DNA from: Bacillus sp. REN16
GTDB lineage: Bacteria; Bacillota; Bacilli; Bacillales; Bacillaceae_L
Assembly: GCF_020731355.1 (NCBI RefSeq)
Contig: NZ_JAJFZK010000002.1
Location: 62,001-126,000 of the forward strand
Direction of reading: 5' to 3'
DNA length: 64,000 bases
Below are positions 1 through 6,722 of the stretch, in pieces. The translations under genes and the position numbers were made by a program. The notes beneath the pieces were generated by a model. The model was not told the origin of the DNA and did not search any database. It worked only from the letters and a program-made list of their open reading frames with translations. Position 1 is the first letter of the stretch, and each line of letters begins with the position of its first letter.

Positions 1-1
1 T

Positions 2-349
2 GTTGACCGCGTTCTCACAAAACGCGAGATTCAAAATGCGGTATTAACCGGGATTCAATTGGATAAACTCGCCGAAAAAGGCTTACTCGAAGAGCCATTA
101 CTATCAACCATTAAGGTAGATGAAGGACTTTACGGCGTTGATGAAATCCTTGCGTTTTCAATTGTAAACGTGTACGGATCAATCGGCTTTACGAATTACG
201 GATATATTGATAAGAAAAAACCAGGTATCTTGGAGCGTTTAAACGACAAATCAACTGGCGAATGCCACACGTTTTTAGATGATATTGTCGGAGCAATCGC
301 AGCAGCAGCATCAAGCCGATTAGCGCATAGGGCAGCAAACACGAATTAA
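2..349 (+). CDS. pgpA: Phosphatidylglycerophosphatase A family protein (YutG/LtrC-like), 5' end outside window
   Basis: The reading frame is open from base 2 and ends at the TAA at 347-349, giving about 115 C-terminal residues of a protein usually near 165. The N-terminus lies to the left of the window. The segments LTKREIQNAVLTGIQLD, YGVDEILAFS and GYIDKKKPGILERLND match the PgpA/YutG family, and the FLDDIVGA segment near the end is a conserved acidic motif of that family. Family members dephosphorylate phosphatidylglycerol phosphate in E. coli; the Bacillus homologues (YutG, LtrC in Listeria) are assigned by similarity only. The gene ends in a strong intrinsic terminator. In B. subtilis yutG sits next to yutF, as here. 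Confidence 0.85.
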   Translation, partial: VDRVLTKREIQNAVLTGIQLDKLAEKGLLEEPLLSTIKVDEGLYGVDEILAFSIVNVYGSIGFTNYGYIDKKKPGILERLNDKSTGECHTFLDDIVGAIAAAASSRLAHRAANTN

Positions 350-355
350 ATGACG

Positions 356-390
356 AAAGGACCAAATCATATGTGAATTGGTCCTTTTTT
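356..390 (+). terminator. Intrinsic terminator of the pgpA-family gene
   Basis: Arms AAAGGACCAA (356-365) and TTGGTCCTTT (378-387) are perfectly complementary and are followed by a T run on the plus strand. Confidence 0.85.
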
Positions 391-450
391 AATTGGTTAA
401 AAATGATATACTTAATTTACAAACTATTCCGTCAGAGGTGTGTAAGTACG

Positions 451-660
451 ATGGACTTATTTTTAAAAGTTATGGGCCTTTTCTTTTTTGTAATTGCAAC
501 CTTCATTACTTTTCCAATGCAAAAAGAATTTAAAAATCATGACGGTCAAGTTCTACAAAGAGCACTGGTAAATCGTTGGACGCGACGCCTTAAAACGTCA
601 ATACTTTTATATTTGATTGGTGGGATTTGTTCTATAGTCGGGATTATTTTGTCCATATAA
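451..660 (+). CDS. Small two-helix membrane protein of unknown function
   Basis: I chose the ATG at 451 because AGAGGTG lies about nine bases upstream; an in-frame ATG further upstream (near 403) would add residues with no visible ribosome binding site. The product is 69 residues with a hydrophobic N-terminal helix (VMGLFFFVIATFITFP), a basic and polar middle (NRWTRRLKTS) and a second C-terminal helix (LLYLIGGICSIVGIILSI). I do not recognise the family. It stands alone between two terminators and runs convergently into yutF, so it needs its own promoter in 391-440. No function is proposed. Confidence 0.6.
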   Translation: MDLFLKVMGLFFFVIATFITFPMQKEFKNHDGQVLQRALVNRWTRRLKTSILLYLIGGICSIVGIILSI

Positions 661-687
661 AAAAAACGCTAATGAGCGTTTTTTTAT
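659..687. terminator. Bidirectional terminator between the small membrane gene and yutF
   Basis: AAAAAACGCT, loop AATG, AGCGTTTTTTT. There are T runs in both directions, and the yutF stop codon lies inside it. Confidence 0.85.
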
Positions 688-1454
688 ATTCGTTCCATCC
701 ATTCTTTTAAGCTGTTAATTGCATAGGTTGGCTGACGGTCATACCCTTTTAAAAGCTCAGCCGTGGTTACACCTGTATGAACAAGAAGTGTATCAATACC
801 TGCGTTCATTCCGGCCATGATATCTGTGTCATAATAATCACCGACCATGATTGTATCTTCTTTTGCAATACCTAATTTCTTTTGGGCTTGTTCCATGATC
901 ACTTTTTCTGGCTTTCCGATAAAAATCGGTTGAACGGTAGTTGAAACAGTTACAACTGAAGTGAGCGATCCATTTCCTGGTAAAAACCCTCTTTCAGTTG
1001 GAATTGAAATATCACCATTTGTTGAAATAAACGTTGCGCCGTTTCGGACAGCTAGACATGCTAGTGCAAATTTTTCATAAGAAACAGAGCGGTCAATTCC
1101 AACCACAACAAAATCTGGATTTTCTTCTCGAATGGTAAAGCCTTTTTCGTGTAATGCTTGGCGAATCCCTTCTTCCCCAATCACATAAACAGTGTCACCC
1201 TTATTTAGGTCATACATATAATTTGCTGTTGCTTGGCTTGTTGTGAACACTTGATCTTCCGTACACGCAATATCGAAATCGCGAAGCTTTGCTGCTACCT
1301 GTGCCGGTGTTCTTGAAGAATTATTTGTAACAAATAAATATGGGATTTGTTTTTCATTTAGGGCATTTACGAAATCACATGCATCATTAATGCGCTCAGT
1401 ACCAAGATACATTGTGCCATCAAGGTCAATTAAATATCCTTTATATGTTTTCAC
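684..1454 (-). CDS. yutF: HAD-superfamily subfamily IIA sugar/nucleotide phosphatase (YutF, NagD-like)
   Basis: The product is about 256 residues. HAD motif I is DLDGTMY near residue 9, with the nucleophilic Asp and acid/base Asp. VTNNSSRTP is the subfamily IIA motif II region, a conserved lysine lies in the FIGKPEK segment, and motif III is MVGDYYDTDIMAG. The start is the GTG at 1454: AAAAGGTGAT lies about seven bases upstream, and the resulting MKTYKGYLIDLDG matches YutF as I remember it. The in-frame GTG at 1466 is part of the ribosome binding site. Family members hydrolyse small phosphate esters; the physiological substrate is not known. It is convergent with the small membrane gene and is preceded by the 145-bp repeat at 1478-1622. 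Confidence 0.9.
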   Translation of the reverse strand: MKTYKGYLIDLDGTMYLGTERINDACDFVNALNEKQIPYLFVTNNSSRTPAQVAAKLRDFDIACTEDQVFTTSQATANYMYDLNKGDTVYVIGEEGIRQALHEKGFTIREENPDFVVVGIDRSVSYEKFALACLAVRNGATFISTNGDISIPTERGFLPGNGSLTSVVTVSTTVQPIFIGKPEKVIMEQAQKKLGIAKEDTIMVGDYYDTDIMAGMNAGIDTLLVHTGVTTAELLKGYDRQPTYAINSLKEWMERI

Positions 1455-1477
1455 TAGTTCAATCACCTTTTAGATGA

Positions 1478-1622
1478 TGTTCAAAAAGTGCGGTGAATAT
1501 GACGCATCGAATTTCTGTGTTGGCTTGCTTTTCCGTTCCTCACGTATTAACTGCATACGCTCCGGTACTCAAAGCTGCACCGCCTTGAAATTCTTGGTCC
1601 TCTTCATCCTCCTTTTTGAACA
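1478..1622. repeat. 145-bp MITE-like intergenic element with 11-bp perfect terminal inverted repeats
   Basis: The sequence begins TGTTCAAAAAG (1478-1488) and ends CTTTTTGAACA (1612-1622), exact inverted repeats. Internal segments GAATTTC and GAAATTC are also inverted with respect to each other. No open frame spans it and no target-site duplication is visible. It fills most of the gap between yutE and yutF. I recall similar sequences scattered between genes in Bacillaceae, but only one copy is in this window. Confidence 0.6.
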
Positions 1623-1631
1623 CGTATTTTA

Positions 1632-2069
1632 TTAATTTTTAAACGCAGAAACAGGTCCTAGTTCGTTTTCAAGATAGGATCTAACAGCTGCCGGAAAGCT
1701 TTTTAGACTTTCTTTATTTTTTTGAAAGCTCAACATTAATTCCTCATGGTTGATTTCAAGATAATCTTGAACAATTACTTTACGGAAACGAATGATTTCC
1801 TTTAGGTCATTTGCAGCTTGTGTGGAAACCACTTTCTCGTCTTCAAGAATATCAATGATATCCTCATAGCTCCCTGGGTCACGCATAATAAAGCCATCAA
1901 TCATTGAATTGCCTACATCTAATATCGATTCAATTAAAAGTTGTGAAATGCGCTCTAATGCTTTCTTTTCAAGCGTGCTTGTCCAATTTTTTTCCACTTC
2001 TAGTAAGGCCAAATTTTCTTCGTAAAAAAGAAGGGTCTTCTCAATCTTTTCTCGGTCAACAAAATACAC
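1632..2069 (-). CDS. yutE: DUF86 / HepT-like domain protein (YutE)
   Basis: The product is 145 residues and starts at GTG 2069, with AAGGTGAT upstream. It is all-helical in character, and DVGNSMIDGFIMRDPGSYEDIIDIL is typical of the DUF86 (HepT-like) fold. HepT toxins carry an R-x4-6-H-x-Y ribonuclease motif. The corresponding stretch here reads FRKVIVQDYL, with Gln where the His would be, so ribonuclease activity is doubtful. No MNT-type nucleotidyltransferase antitoxin gene is adjacent. The conserved C-terminus ENELGPVSAFKN fits the Bacillus YutE group. It is a single gene on the minus strand with no known role. Confidence 0.8.
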   Translation of the reverse strand: MYFVDREKIEKTLLFYEENLALLEVEKNWTSTLEKKALERISQLLIESILDVGNSMIDGFIMRDPGSYEDIIDILEDEKVVSTQAANDLKEIIRFRKVIVQDYLEINHEELMLSFQKNKESLKSFPAAVRSYLENELGPVSAFKN

Positions 2070-2237
2070 AGTATCACCTTCTATTTATAATCATTACACT
2101 TTCACTTTAATTCCACATATTATTTTACCATAAAGTTCGTAATCATTCATGGAACCATTACTTAATAATACGTTTTCTATTTGGTTTACCTTTGTTATGA
2201 TAATGTAAACCAACTGTTTATTAAAGGAGAATCCATT

Positions 2238-2504
2238 ATGTCTGAACGTTTTTTCTTATATGATGATACGATTGACACACAAACACGATTTGTAAGCTTT
2301 ATGGGTGAAAACCAGCGATATGATTTAGCAATCCTAAAATCTGACCGTTATTATGGAAAGCTTGTTGTCTTAAATATTTTGAGTAATCGGTTTGCCATTA
2401 TCGGCAGAGACGATCTTGATGAGCCCGGTTATATTGAACATGCCTATCAACTATCAGAGGAAGAAGCCGAGGAGTTACGTTCATTTCTGTATGAAATTGT
2501 CTGA
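2238..2504 (+). CDS. DUF3055 family small protein
   Basis: The ATG at 2238 follows AAAGGAG with eight-base spacing; an upstream in-frame start at 2181 has no binding site. The product is 88 residues. FLYDDTIDTQTRFVSF near the N-terminus and the acidic C-terminal helix SEEEAEELRSFLYEIV agree with DUF3055 as I remember it. It is a soluble protein with no catalytic motif I can identify. The gene is divergent from yutE and followed by another small plus-strand gene 55 bases later. Confidence 0.7.
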   Translation: MSERFFLYDDTIDTQTRFVSFMGENQRYDLAILKSDRYYGKLVVLNILSNRFAIIGRDDLDEPGYIEHAYQLSEEEAEELRSFLYEIV

Positions 2505-2559
2505 CATATTTGTGTAATTCTGCGAAAACACTATGAGTAAGAAGTGAGGTGTTTTACAG

Positions 2560-2820
2560 GTGGCCAAAAAAGATAAAAAAGAAATAAAGTATACCGATTT
2601 TTCAACGGTGGAGTCTATGAAGGACTTAACCTTTGAGGAATTTCCTGAGGGCCCTGCGGGTGCGCCTCGTGGGGAGGAAACACCTGTCCAGAATAAGAGC
2701 ACACCATGGAAAAAGGGGCAGGAATATTATACACCGTATAATTATGAATTTAAGTCCCTGCATGAAGACTTACCACGGCAATTCCCAGGTGCTCACCATA
2801 CCCATGATGAAGATGACTAA
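2560..2820 (+). CDS. Conserved small cytosolic protein of bacilli, function unknown
   Basis: The start is the GTG at 2560, about eight bases after GTGAGGTG. The 86-residue product is very polar: a lysine-rich start (AKKDKKEIKYTDF), an acidic middle (LTFEEFPEGP), Gly/Pro-rich segments and a histidine/aspartate tail (GAHHTHDEDD). I recall similar proteins annotated only as cytosolic protein in Bacillus and Geobacillus. It lacks a signal peptide and membrane helices and looks partly disordered. It shares a bidirectional terminator with yutD. Confidence 0.65.
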   Translation: MAKKDKKEIKYTDFSTVESMKDLTFEEFPEGPAGAPRGEETPVQNKSTPWKKGQEYYTPYNYEFKSLHEDLPRQFPGAHHTHDEDD

Positions 2821-2835
2821 ATTTATTAGTGCACG

Positions 2836-2872
2836 TAAAAAGTACAGGCGATCACTTACGCCTGTACTTTAT
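2836..2872. terminator. Bidirectional terminator between the cytosolic-protein gene and yutD
   Basis: AAAGTACAGGCG (2839-2850) pairs with CGCCTGTACTTT (2859-2870), with T-rich flanks on both strands. The last codons of yutD lie in one arm. Confidence 0.85.
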
Positions 2873-3143
2873 TTTTAACCTTTTTTAGAACAAAATAGGC
2901 ACAACCGAAATTACAATACTCGTATAAATACTCGGAAAGGGTACTGATTTTAGTATCAAAGGATGCTTTTTGATTTTTATCATCAAAAAATCCTTTTAAA
3001 CGAAGCTGTTCATATCCCCAGTCTCCGACAATATAATCATATTTCGCAAGGATGTCACTATATCTTGCCCGAAAGGCTTCTTCATTATATCCATCTTTTT
3101 GCTCGTCGACAAGCTCATATGTACTGTTATTAATGGTAATCAT
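2856..3143 (-). CDS. yutD: YutD-like domain protein (DUF1027)
   Basis: The ATG at 3143 is chosen because GAGGTG ends six bases upstream; the longer frame would start on that GTG itself. The 95-residue protein contains YDYIVGDWGYEQLRLKGFF and the conserved C-terminal core FDTKISTLSEYLYEYCNFGC, characteristic of the YutD family of Firmicutes. There is no signal peptide or known catalytic motif, and the biological role is unknown. Its place between yutE and a YhcN-type lipoprotein gene agrees with the B. subtilis order. Confidence 0.88.
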   Translation of the reverse strand: MITINNSTYELVDEQKDGYNEEAFRARYSDILAKYDYIVGDWGYEQLRLKGFFDDKNQKASFDTKISTLSEYLYEYCNFGCAYFVLKKVKNKVQA

Positions 3144-3254
3144 TTTATTCACCTCGTACCCCTTACTATATTTCCATTATAGCCAATCCACCCATCAATT
3201 ACTATGCGAATTTTTTGCTGAAATGGTCAACCTACAACTGAGGGGGTGTCAAAT

Positions 3255-4019
3255 TTGAAGAAATACACAATCATTTCAGGATTAATCGCCTTAACGGCCT
3301 TAACAGGCTGTGGTGCATCTGACGACAATCATGCAGGAGTTTATCATGAAAGTGGAAATACAATAAATCGCATTGACCAGAATGAGCTTTATAATGCAAA
3401 TGGCGTTAAGAACAATGGCAAGGAAATGACGAACTTTGGCTATGTTCGTCACCAAAAGAATCCAGTACCCGGAAGAGCAAATGTATACAGTAATCTTCCA
3501 GCGATGGATCGGGAAAAAGTGGCAGATTTGATTAGCAAAATCTGCACAACTATTCCAAATGTCAACGATGTTGGGACACTTGTTACAGACGAAGAGGTCC
3601 TTGTTGCCTATAAGACCGATTCTAAGGATCGTAATTTAACGGCTGACCAAGTTAAACGTGCTGCTCTTTCAGTGGTTCCAAGGTTTTTCCATGTCTATGT
3701 TTCGGATGATCCAGATATGATGAAACAAATTGAGCGTTTCGGCACACTTGATTCGGACAGCCGAAATGTCGACCAAATCATTACATCAACCATCCAGCAA
3801 ATGATTAAATCTCCGCAAGGTTATAAGGTAAGTGATGGAGAAAATGAAAATGGGGAAATGGAAGGCGGATTAAACCCTGAATATGAACGAAAAGCTAGGG
3901 AAAATCAGGATTTCCTCAAAAACCCAAGTACCGGCAATGATGGAGAAAATCAACGCGATACTGGAATACAACAAAAACGTGAACAAGGAAAAGATTTATT
4001 GAGAAAAGGAACTCAATAA
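3255..4019 (+). CDS. YhcN/YlaJ family sporulation lipoprotein (YutC-like)
   Basis: The start is the TTG at 3255, since AGGGGGTG lies six bases before it. The product begins MKKYTIISGLIALTALTGCG, a signal peptide with lipobox LTGC. The mature 235 or so residues contain the YhcN/YlaJ domain (MDREKVADLISKICTTIPNVNDVGTLVTDEEVLVAY), and the C-terminal third is low-complexity, rich in Asn, Glu, Gln and Lys. Proteins of this family are found in the spore inner membrane or forespore. Directly after the stop codon lies the 52-bp tandem repeat array. Confidence 0.85.
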   Translation: MKKYTIISGLIALTALTGCGASDDNHAGVYHESGNTINRIDQNELYNANGVKNNGKEMTNFGYVRHQKNPVPGRANVYSNLPAMDREKVADLISKICTTIPNVNDVGTLVTDEEVLVAYKTDSKDRNLTADQVKRAALSVVPRFFHVYVSDDPDMMKQIERFGTLDSDSRNVDQIITSTIQQMIKSPQGYKVSDGENENGEMEGGLNPEYERKARENQDFLKNPSTGNDGENQRDTGIQQKREQGKDLLRKGTQ

Positions 4020-4380
4020 ATTGATGAAGGACATTTACAACTGATTCTTGATCGGATTGTCCTTCATTGCCTAGATGAAGGACTTTACCACATGAAATCA
4101 TGGGCGGAATGTCTCTCATAGCCTTGATGAAGGACATTCCCTATTGAAATCTTGCCCGGATTGTCCTTCATAGCCTTGATGAAGGACTTTCCCTACTGAA
4201 ATCTTGATCGAATTGTCCTTCATAGCCTTGATGAGGGACTTTCACACATGGAATCTTACGCGGAATGTCCTTCATAGCCTTGATGAGGGACTTTCACACA
4301 TGGAATCTTACGCGGAATGTCCTTCATAGCCTTGATGAGGGACTTTCACACATGGAATCTTACGCGGAATGTCCTTCTTA
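4018..4380. repeat. Tandem array of seven 52-bp hairpin-forming units
   Basis: Units start near 4018, 4069, 4121, 4173, 4225, 4277 and 4329. The last three are almost identical; earlier ones have diverged. A typical unit reads GATGAAGGACATT, a ~25-base middle, then AATGTCCTTCAT, so it can fold into a hairpin with arms of about ten bases; unit 2 (4069) is the poorest. The period of 52 is not a multiple of three, so the array is not a protein repeat. It fills the gap between two convergent genes. Confidence 0.9.
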
Positions 4381-4393
4381 ACAAAAAGACATT

Positions 4394-4421
4394 AAAAAAA
4401 GGGGGTACTCCCCCTTTTTTA
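4394..4421. terminator. Intrinsic terminator of lipA
   Basis: A7, GGGGG, TACT, CCCCC, T6. It works in both directions and overlaps the lipA stop codon. Confidence 0.9.
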
Positions 4422-5318
4422 TGCTTCCTTAAGTTGCTGATTTGCTTTTGCCGCATTTACTTGCTCGTCTGCATGGTAAGAAGAACGTACAAGCGGACCG
4501 GCTTCACAATGGCTGAAGCCTTTACTTAATGCAATCTCCTTTAATTCAGCAAACTCGTCTGGATGCCAGTATTTTTGAACTTTTAAATGCTTCTTAGTTG
4601 GTTGTAGGTATTGACCAATTGTCATGATATCCACGTTATTTGCACGAAGGTCATCCATTGTCTCAATGATTTCTTCCTTCGTTTCACCTAGCCCAATCAT
4701 AATACTGGATTTTGTTGGGATATCTGGATACATTTCTTTTCCGCGACGTAAGAATTCGAGTGAACGCTCATATTTTGCTCTCGCACGAACTCGGTCAGAT
4801 AAACGGCGAACCGTTTCGATATTATGGTTTAGTATATCAGGCTTTGCATCCATTAGCGTTTTTAAGTTTTCGTATACCCCACCTAAGTCAGATGGTAATA
4901 CCTCAACAGAAGTAAATGGACTCTTTCTGCGAATTGCACGGACGGTCTCGGCAAATACCGCTGCCCCTCCGTCTTTTAAATCATCACGTGCAACCATTGT
5001 AATAACGACATGCTTTAATCCCATTGTAGCAACAGAATCAGCTATACGCTCTGGTTCTGCCCAATCTAATTCATTTGGAAGTCCTGTCTTAACCGCACAA
5101 AAACGGCACGCACGCGTACACGTATCACCAAGAATCATAAATGTTGCTGTCTTTCGAACAGCCCAACATTCATGTATATTAGGACATTTTGCTTCCTCAC
5201 AAACGGTATGTAATTGCTTTTCTCTCATCATTTTCTTTAAGCCTGTGTAGCTTTCGTTCGTATTAAGTTTTATTTTTAGCCATTCGGGCTTTCTAAGATA
5301 TTCCTCTTTGTTAGACAT
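4419..5318 (-). CDS. lipA: Lipoyl synthase
   Basis: Radical-SAM enzyme that inserts two sulfurs into protein-bound octanoate to make lipoyl cofactors for pyruvate and 2-oxoglutarate dehydrogenases and GcvH. The 299-residue product has the auxiliary cluster ligands [12 protein letters not shown] (C-x4-C-x5-C) near residue 40 and the radical-SAM motif CTRACRFC (C-x3-C-x2-C) near residue 67, both complete. The C-terminal serine that ligates the auxiliary cluster is in LVRSSYHAD. The start is ATG 5318. Its substrate gcvH is in this window (27241-27624). It is divergent from lytH. Confidence 0.96.
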   Translation of the reverse strand: MSNKEEYLRKPEWLKIKLNTNESYTGLKKMMREKQLHTVCEEAKCPNIHECWAVRKTATFMILGDTCTRACRFCAVKTGLPNELDWAEPERIADSVATMGLKHVVITMVARDDLKDGGAAVFAETVRAIRRKSPFTSVEVLPSDLGGVYENLKTLMDAKPDILNHNIETVRRLSDRVRARAKYERSLEFLRRGKEMYPDIPTKSSIMIGLGETKEEIIETMDDLRANNVDIMTIGQYLQPTKKHLKVQKYWHPDEFAELKEIALSKGFSHCEAGPLVRSSYHADEQVNAAKANQQLKEA

Positions 5319-5543
5319 ACTTTATCACTCCATTGCAAAGGCTATCCCTATTATACTCCTAAAGTAACTAAGAATCCAAGGGATTAGCATAATTGCGTTT
5401 TTAAAGTGCTTCCAACAATTAGTTATTATGAAAATAAAATGATTTAACAAACTAACAAGGAAGAGAACTTTATGGATAGCAATTTATCGACTTTTTAGTG
5501 AATATAGATGTTGTTTACATTTTTAGGAAGGAGATTTTCGTAC

Positions 5544-6536
5544 GTGAATAAAAAACTTGGAATAGCCATTGTTATTTGTTTATTTTTCACCGGATTCCCG
5601 TTATCGACGAGTGCAGCAGAAACTCAGCAAAATGACTTGCAGGAGCGAATGAATCTATATGCTAAAATGGAAACGGTAACTCAGATTCCTTGGTACTATT
5701 ACGCGGCAATTGATCAATATGAAAGAAGTATTCGTCGTGCCCGAAAGGATATCCCAAAGGAAACTGGATTAATTGGAATTTACATAAAGCCCGAGGTATG
5801 GGTCGGTGCTTTAAATCCAAATTTAAATGATACAAACCCTTATAGTATTCAGCTTTTTGGAGGTATTGGTCTCGATGGCAATGGAGATGGTGTTGCTGAT
5901 CAGACAAATGACGAGGATATCTTATTCACAATGTCAGAACAGATTTTAGCGTACGGAACAGACCCTGATAATTTTAAAATCGGCTTATGGAACTATTACA
6001 AACGCGATAAATCCGTTTCCCTTGTTATGGGAATTGCAAAAATCTACTCAACTTATGGAACCCTGGATCTTGATAAACATGCCTTTCCGGTGCCGCTAGG
6101 CTATAATCACAGCTACAAAAATACTTGGGGAGATGCCCGTGGCTGGGGGGGCCGAAGAATGCATGAGGGCACGGATATTTTTGCTAGCTATGGTACTCCG
6201 GTTCGTGCAACTTCATATGGTGTAATTGAAATGAAGGGTTGGAACCGATTTGGCGGGTGGCGAATCGGAATCCGTGATGTCAATAATACGTACCACTACT
6301 TTGCACACTTAAACGGATTTGCAAAGGATATTGCAATCGGGCAAGTGGTTGAGCCGGGAACTATCATTGGCTCAGTGGGTAGTTCTGGATATGGTCCTCC
6401 GGGAACAGCAGGGAAATTCCCTCCCCATCTCCATTATGGAATGTATAAGGACAATGGGTACACTGAATGGTCCTTTGATCCATACCCGCATTTACGTGCA
6501 TGGGAAAGAGCGGAACGAAAATCAAGAAAAAGATGA
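5544..6536 (+). CDS. lytH: L-Ala-D-Glu endopeptidase of spore cortex (LytH), M23 family
   Basis: The start is the GTG at 5544, with AGGAAGGAG about ten bases upstream; the product is 330 residues. The signal peptide is MNKKLGIAIVICLFFTGFPL, with cleavage probable after STSAA. The C-terminal M23 domain has zinc ligands in RRMHEGTDIF (H-x3-D) and HLHYG (H-x-H). The long middle region is specific to the LytH/YunA group. In B. subtilis LytH trims cortex side chains to single L-alanine and is made in the mother cell under sigma K. I did not find a convincing sigma K promoter. The gene ends before a hairpin at 6542-6573. Confidence 0.9.
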   Translation: MNKKLGIAIVICLFFTGFPLSTSAAETQQNDLQERMNLYAKMETVTQIPWYYYAAIDQYERSIRRARKDIPKETGLIGIYIKPEVWVGALNPNLNDTNPYSIQLFGGIGLDGNGDGVADQTNDEDILFTMSEQILAYGTDPDNFKIGLWNYYKRDKSVSLVMGIAKIYSTYGTLDLDKHAFPVPLGYNHSYKNTWGDARGWGGRRMHEGTDIFASYGTPVRATSYGVIEMKGWNRFGGWRIGIRDVNNTYHYFAHLNGFAKDIAIGQVVEPGTIIGSVGSSGYGPPGTAGKFPPHLHYGMYKDNGYTEWSFDPYPHLRAWERAERKSRKR

Positions 6537-6541
6537 TATGT

Positions 6542-6573
6542 AAAAGGCTGCGGTATCTACACCACAGCCTTTG
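6542..6573. terminator. Hairpin after lytH
   Basis: AAAGGCTGCGGT pairs with ACCACAGCCTTT with one mismatch and a short loop. The T run is short, so this is a moderate call. Confidence 0.6.
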
Positions 6574-6605
6574 TCCGTTCTATTTTTTGACCCTCTTTTT
6601 ATCAT

Positions 6606-6722
6606 CTACTCCACTTGTTTTGCCTGTTTGGCCTTTTTAACAGCATATGCGAGACTTGCTGCCAAGCCACCCCATAAAACGATCATACCAATAACCATCA
6701 TAGTAATTGCGCCACCCGTCAT
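6606..6722 (-). CDS. metS: MetS-type small subunit of NSS methionine/alanine importer
   Basis: This is a 38-residue single-helix protein. Translation from ATG 6722 gives MTGGAITMMVIGMIVLWGG, then LAASLAYAVKKAKQAKQVE. It has one transmembrane helix and a positively charged tail, typical of MetS, the small partner of MetP described in Corynebacterium glutamicum. Its ATG overlaps the TGA of the upstream transporter gene (ATGA), and GGGGGT lies just upstream, so translation is probably coupled. Confidence 0.85.
   Translation of the reverse strand: MTGGAITMMVIGMIVLWGGLAASLAYAVKKAKQAKQVE

Noticed and set aside
4018-4380. CRISPR-like regular array
   Set aside because: The whole 52-bp unit repeats; there are no unique spacers of constant length between identical repeats, and no cas gene is near.
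4624-5250. 208-codon open frame opposite lipA
   Set aside because: It is the antisense shadow of the well-conserved lipA frame, has no ribosome binding site and gives a low-complexity Ser/Phe-rich product.
5472-5498. Eight-codon possible leader peptide (MDSNLSTF) upstream of lytH
   Set aside because: An AAGGAAGAG site is present, but the peptide has no regulatory codon run and no attenuator structure follows.
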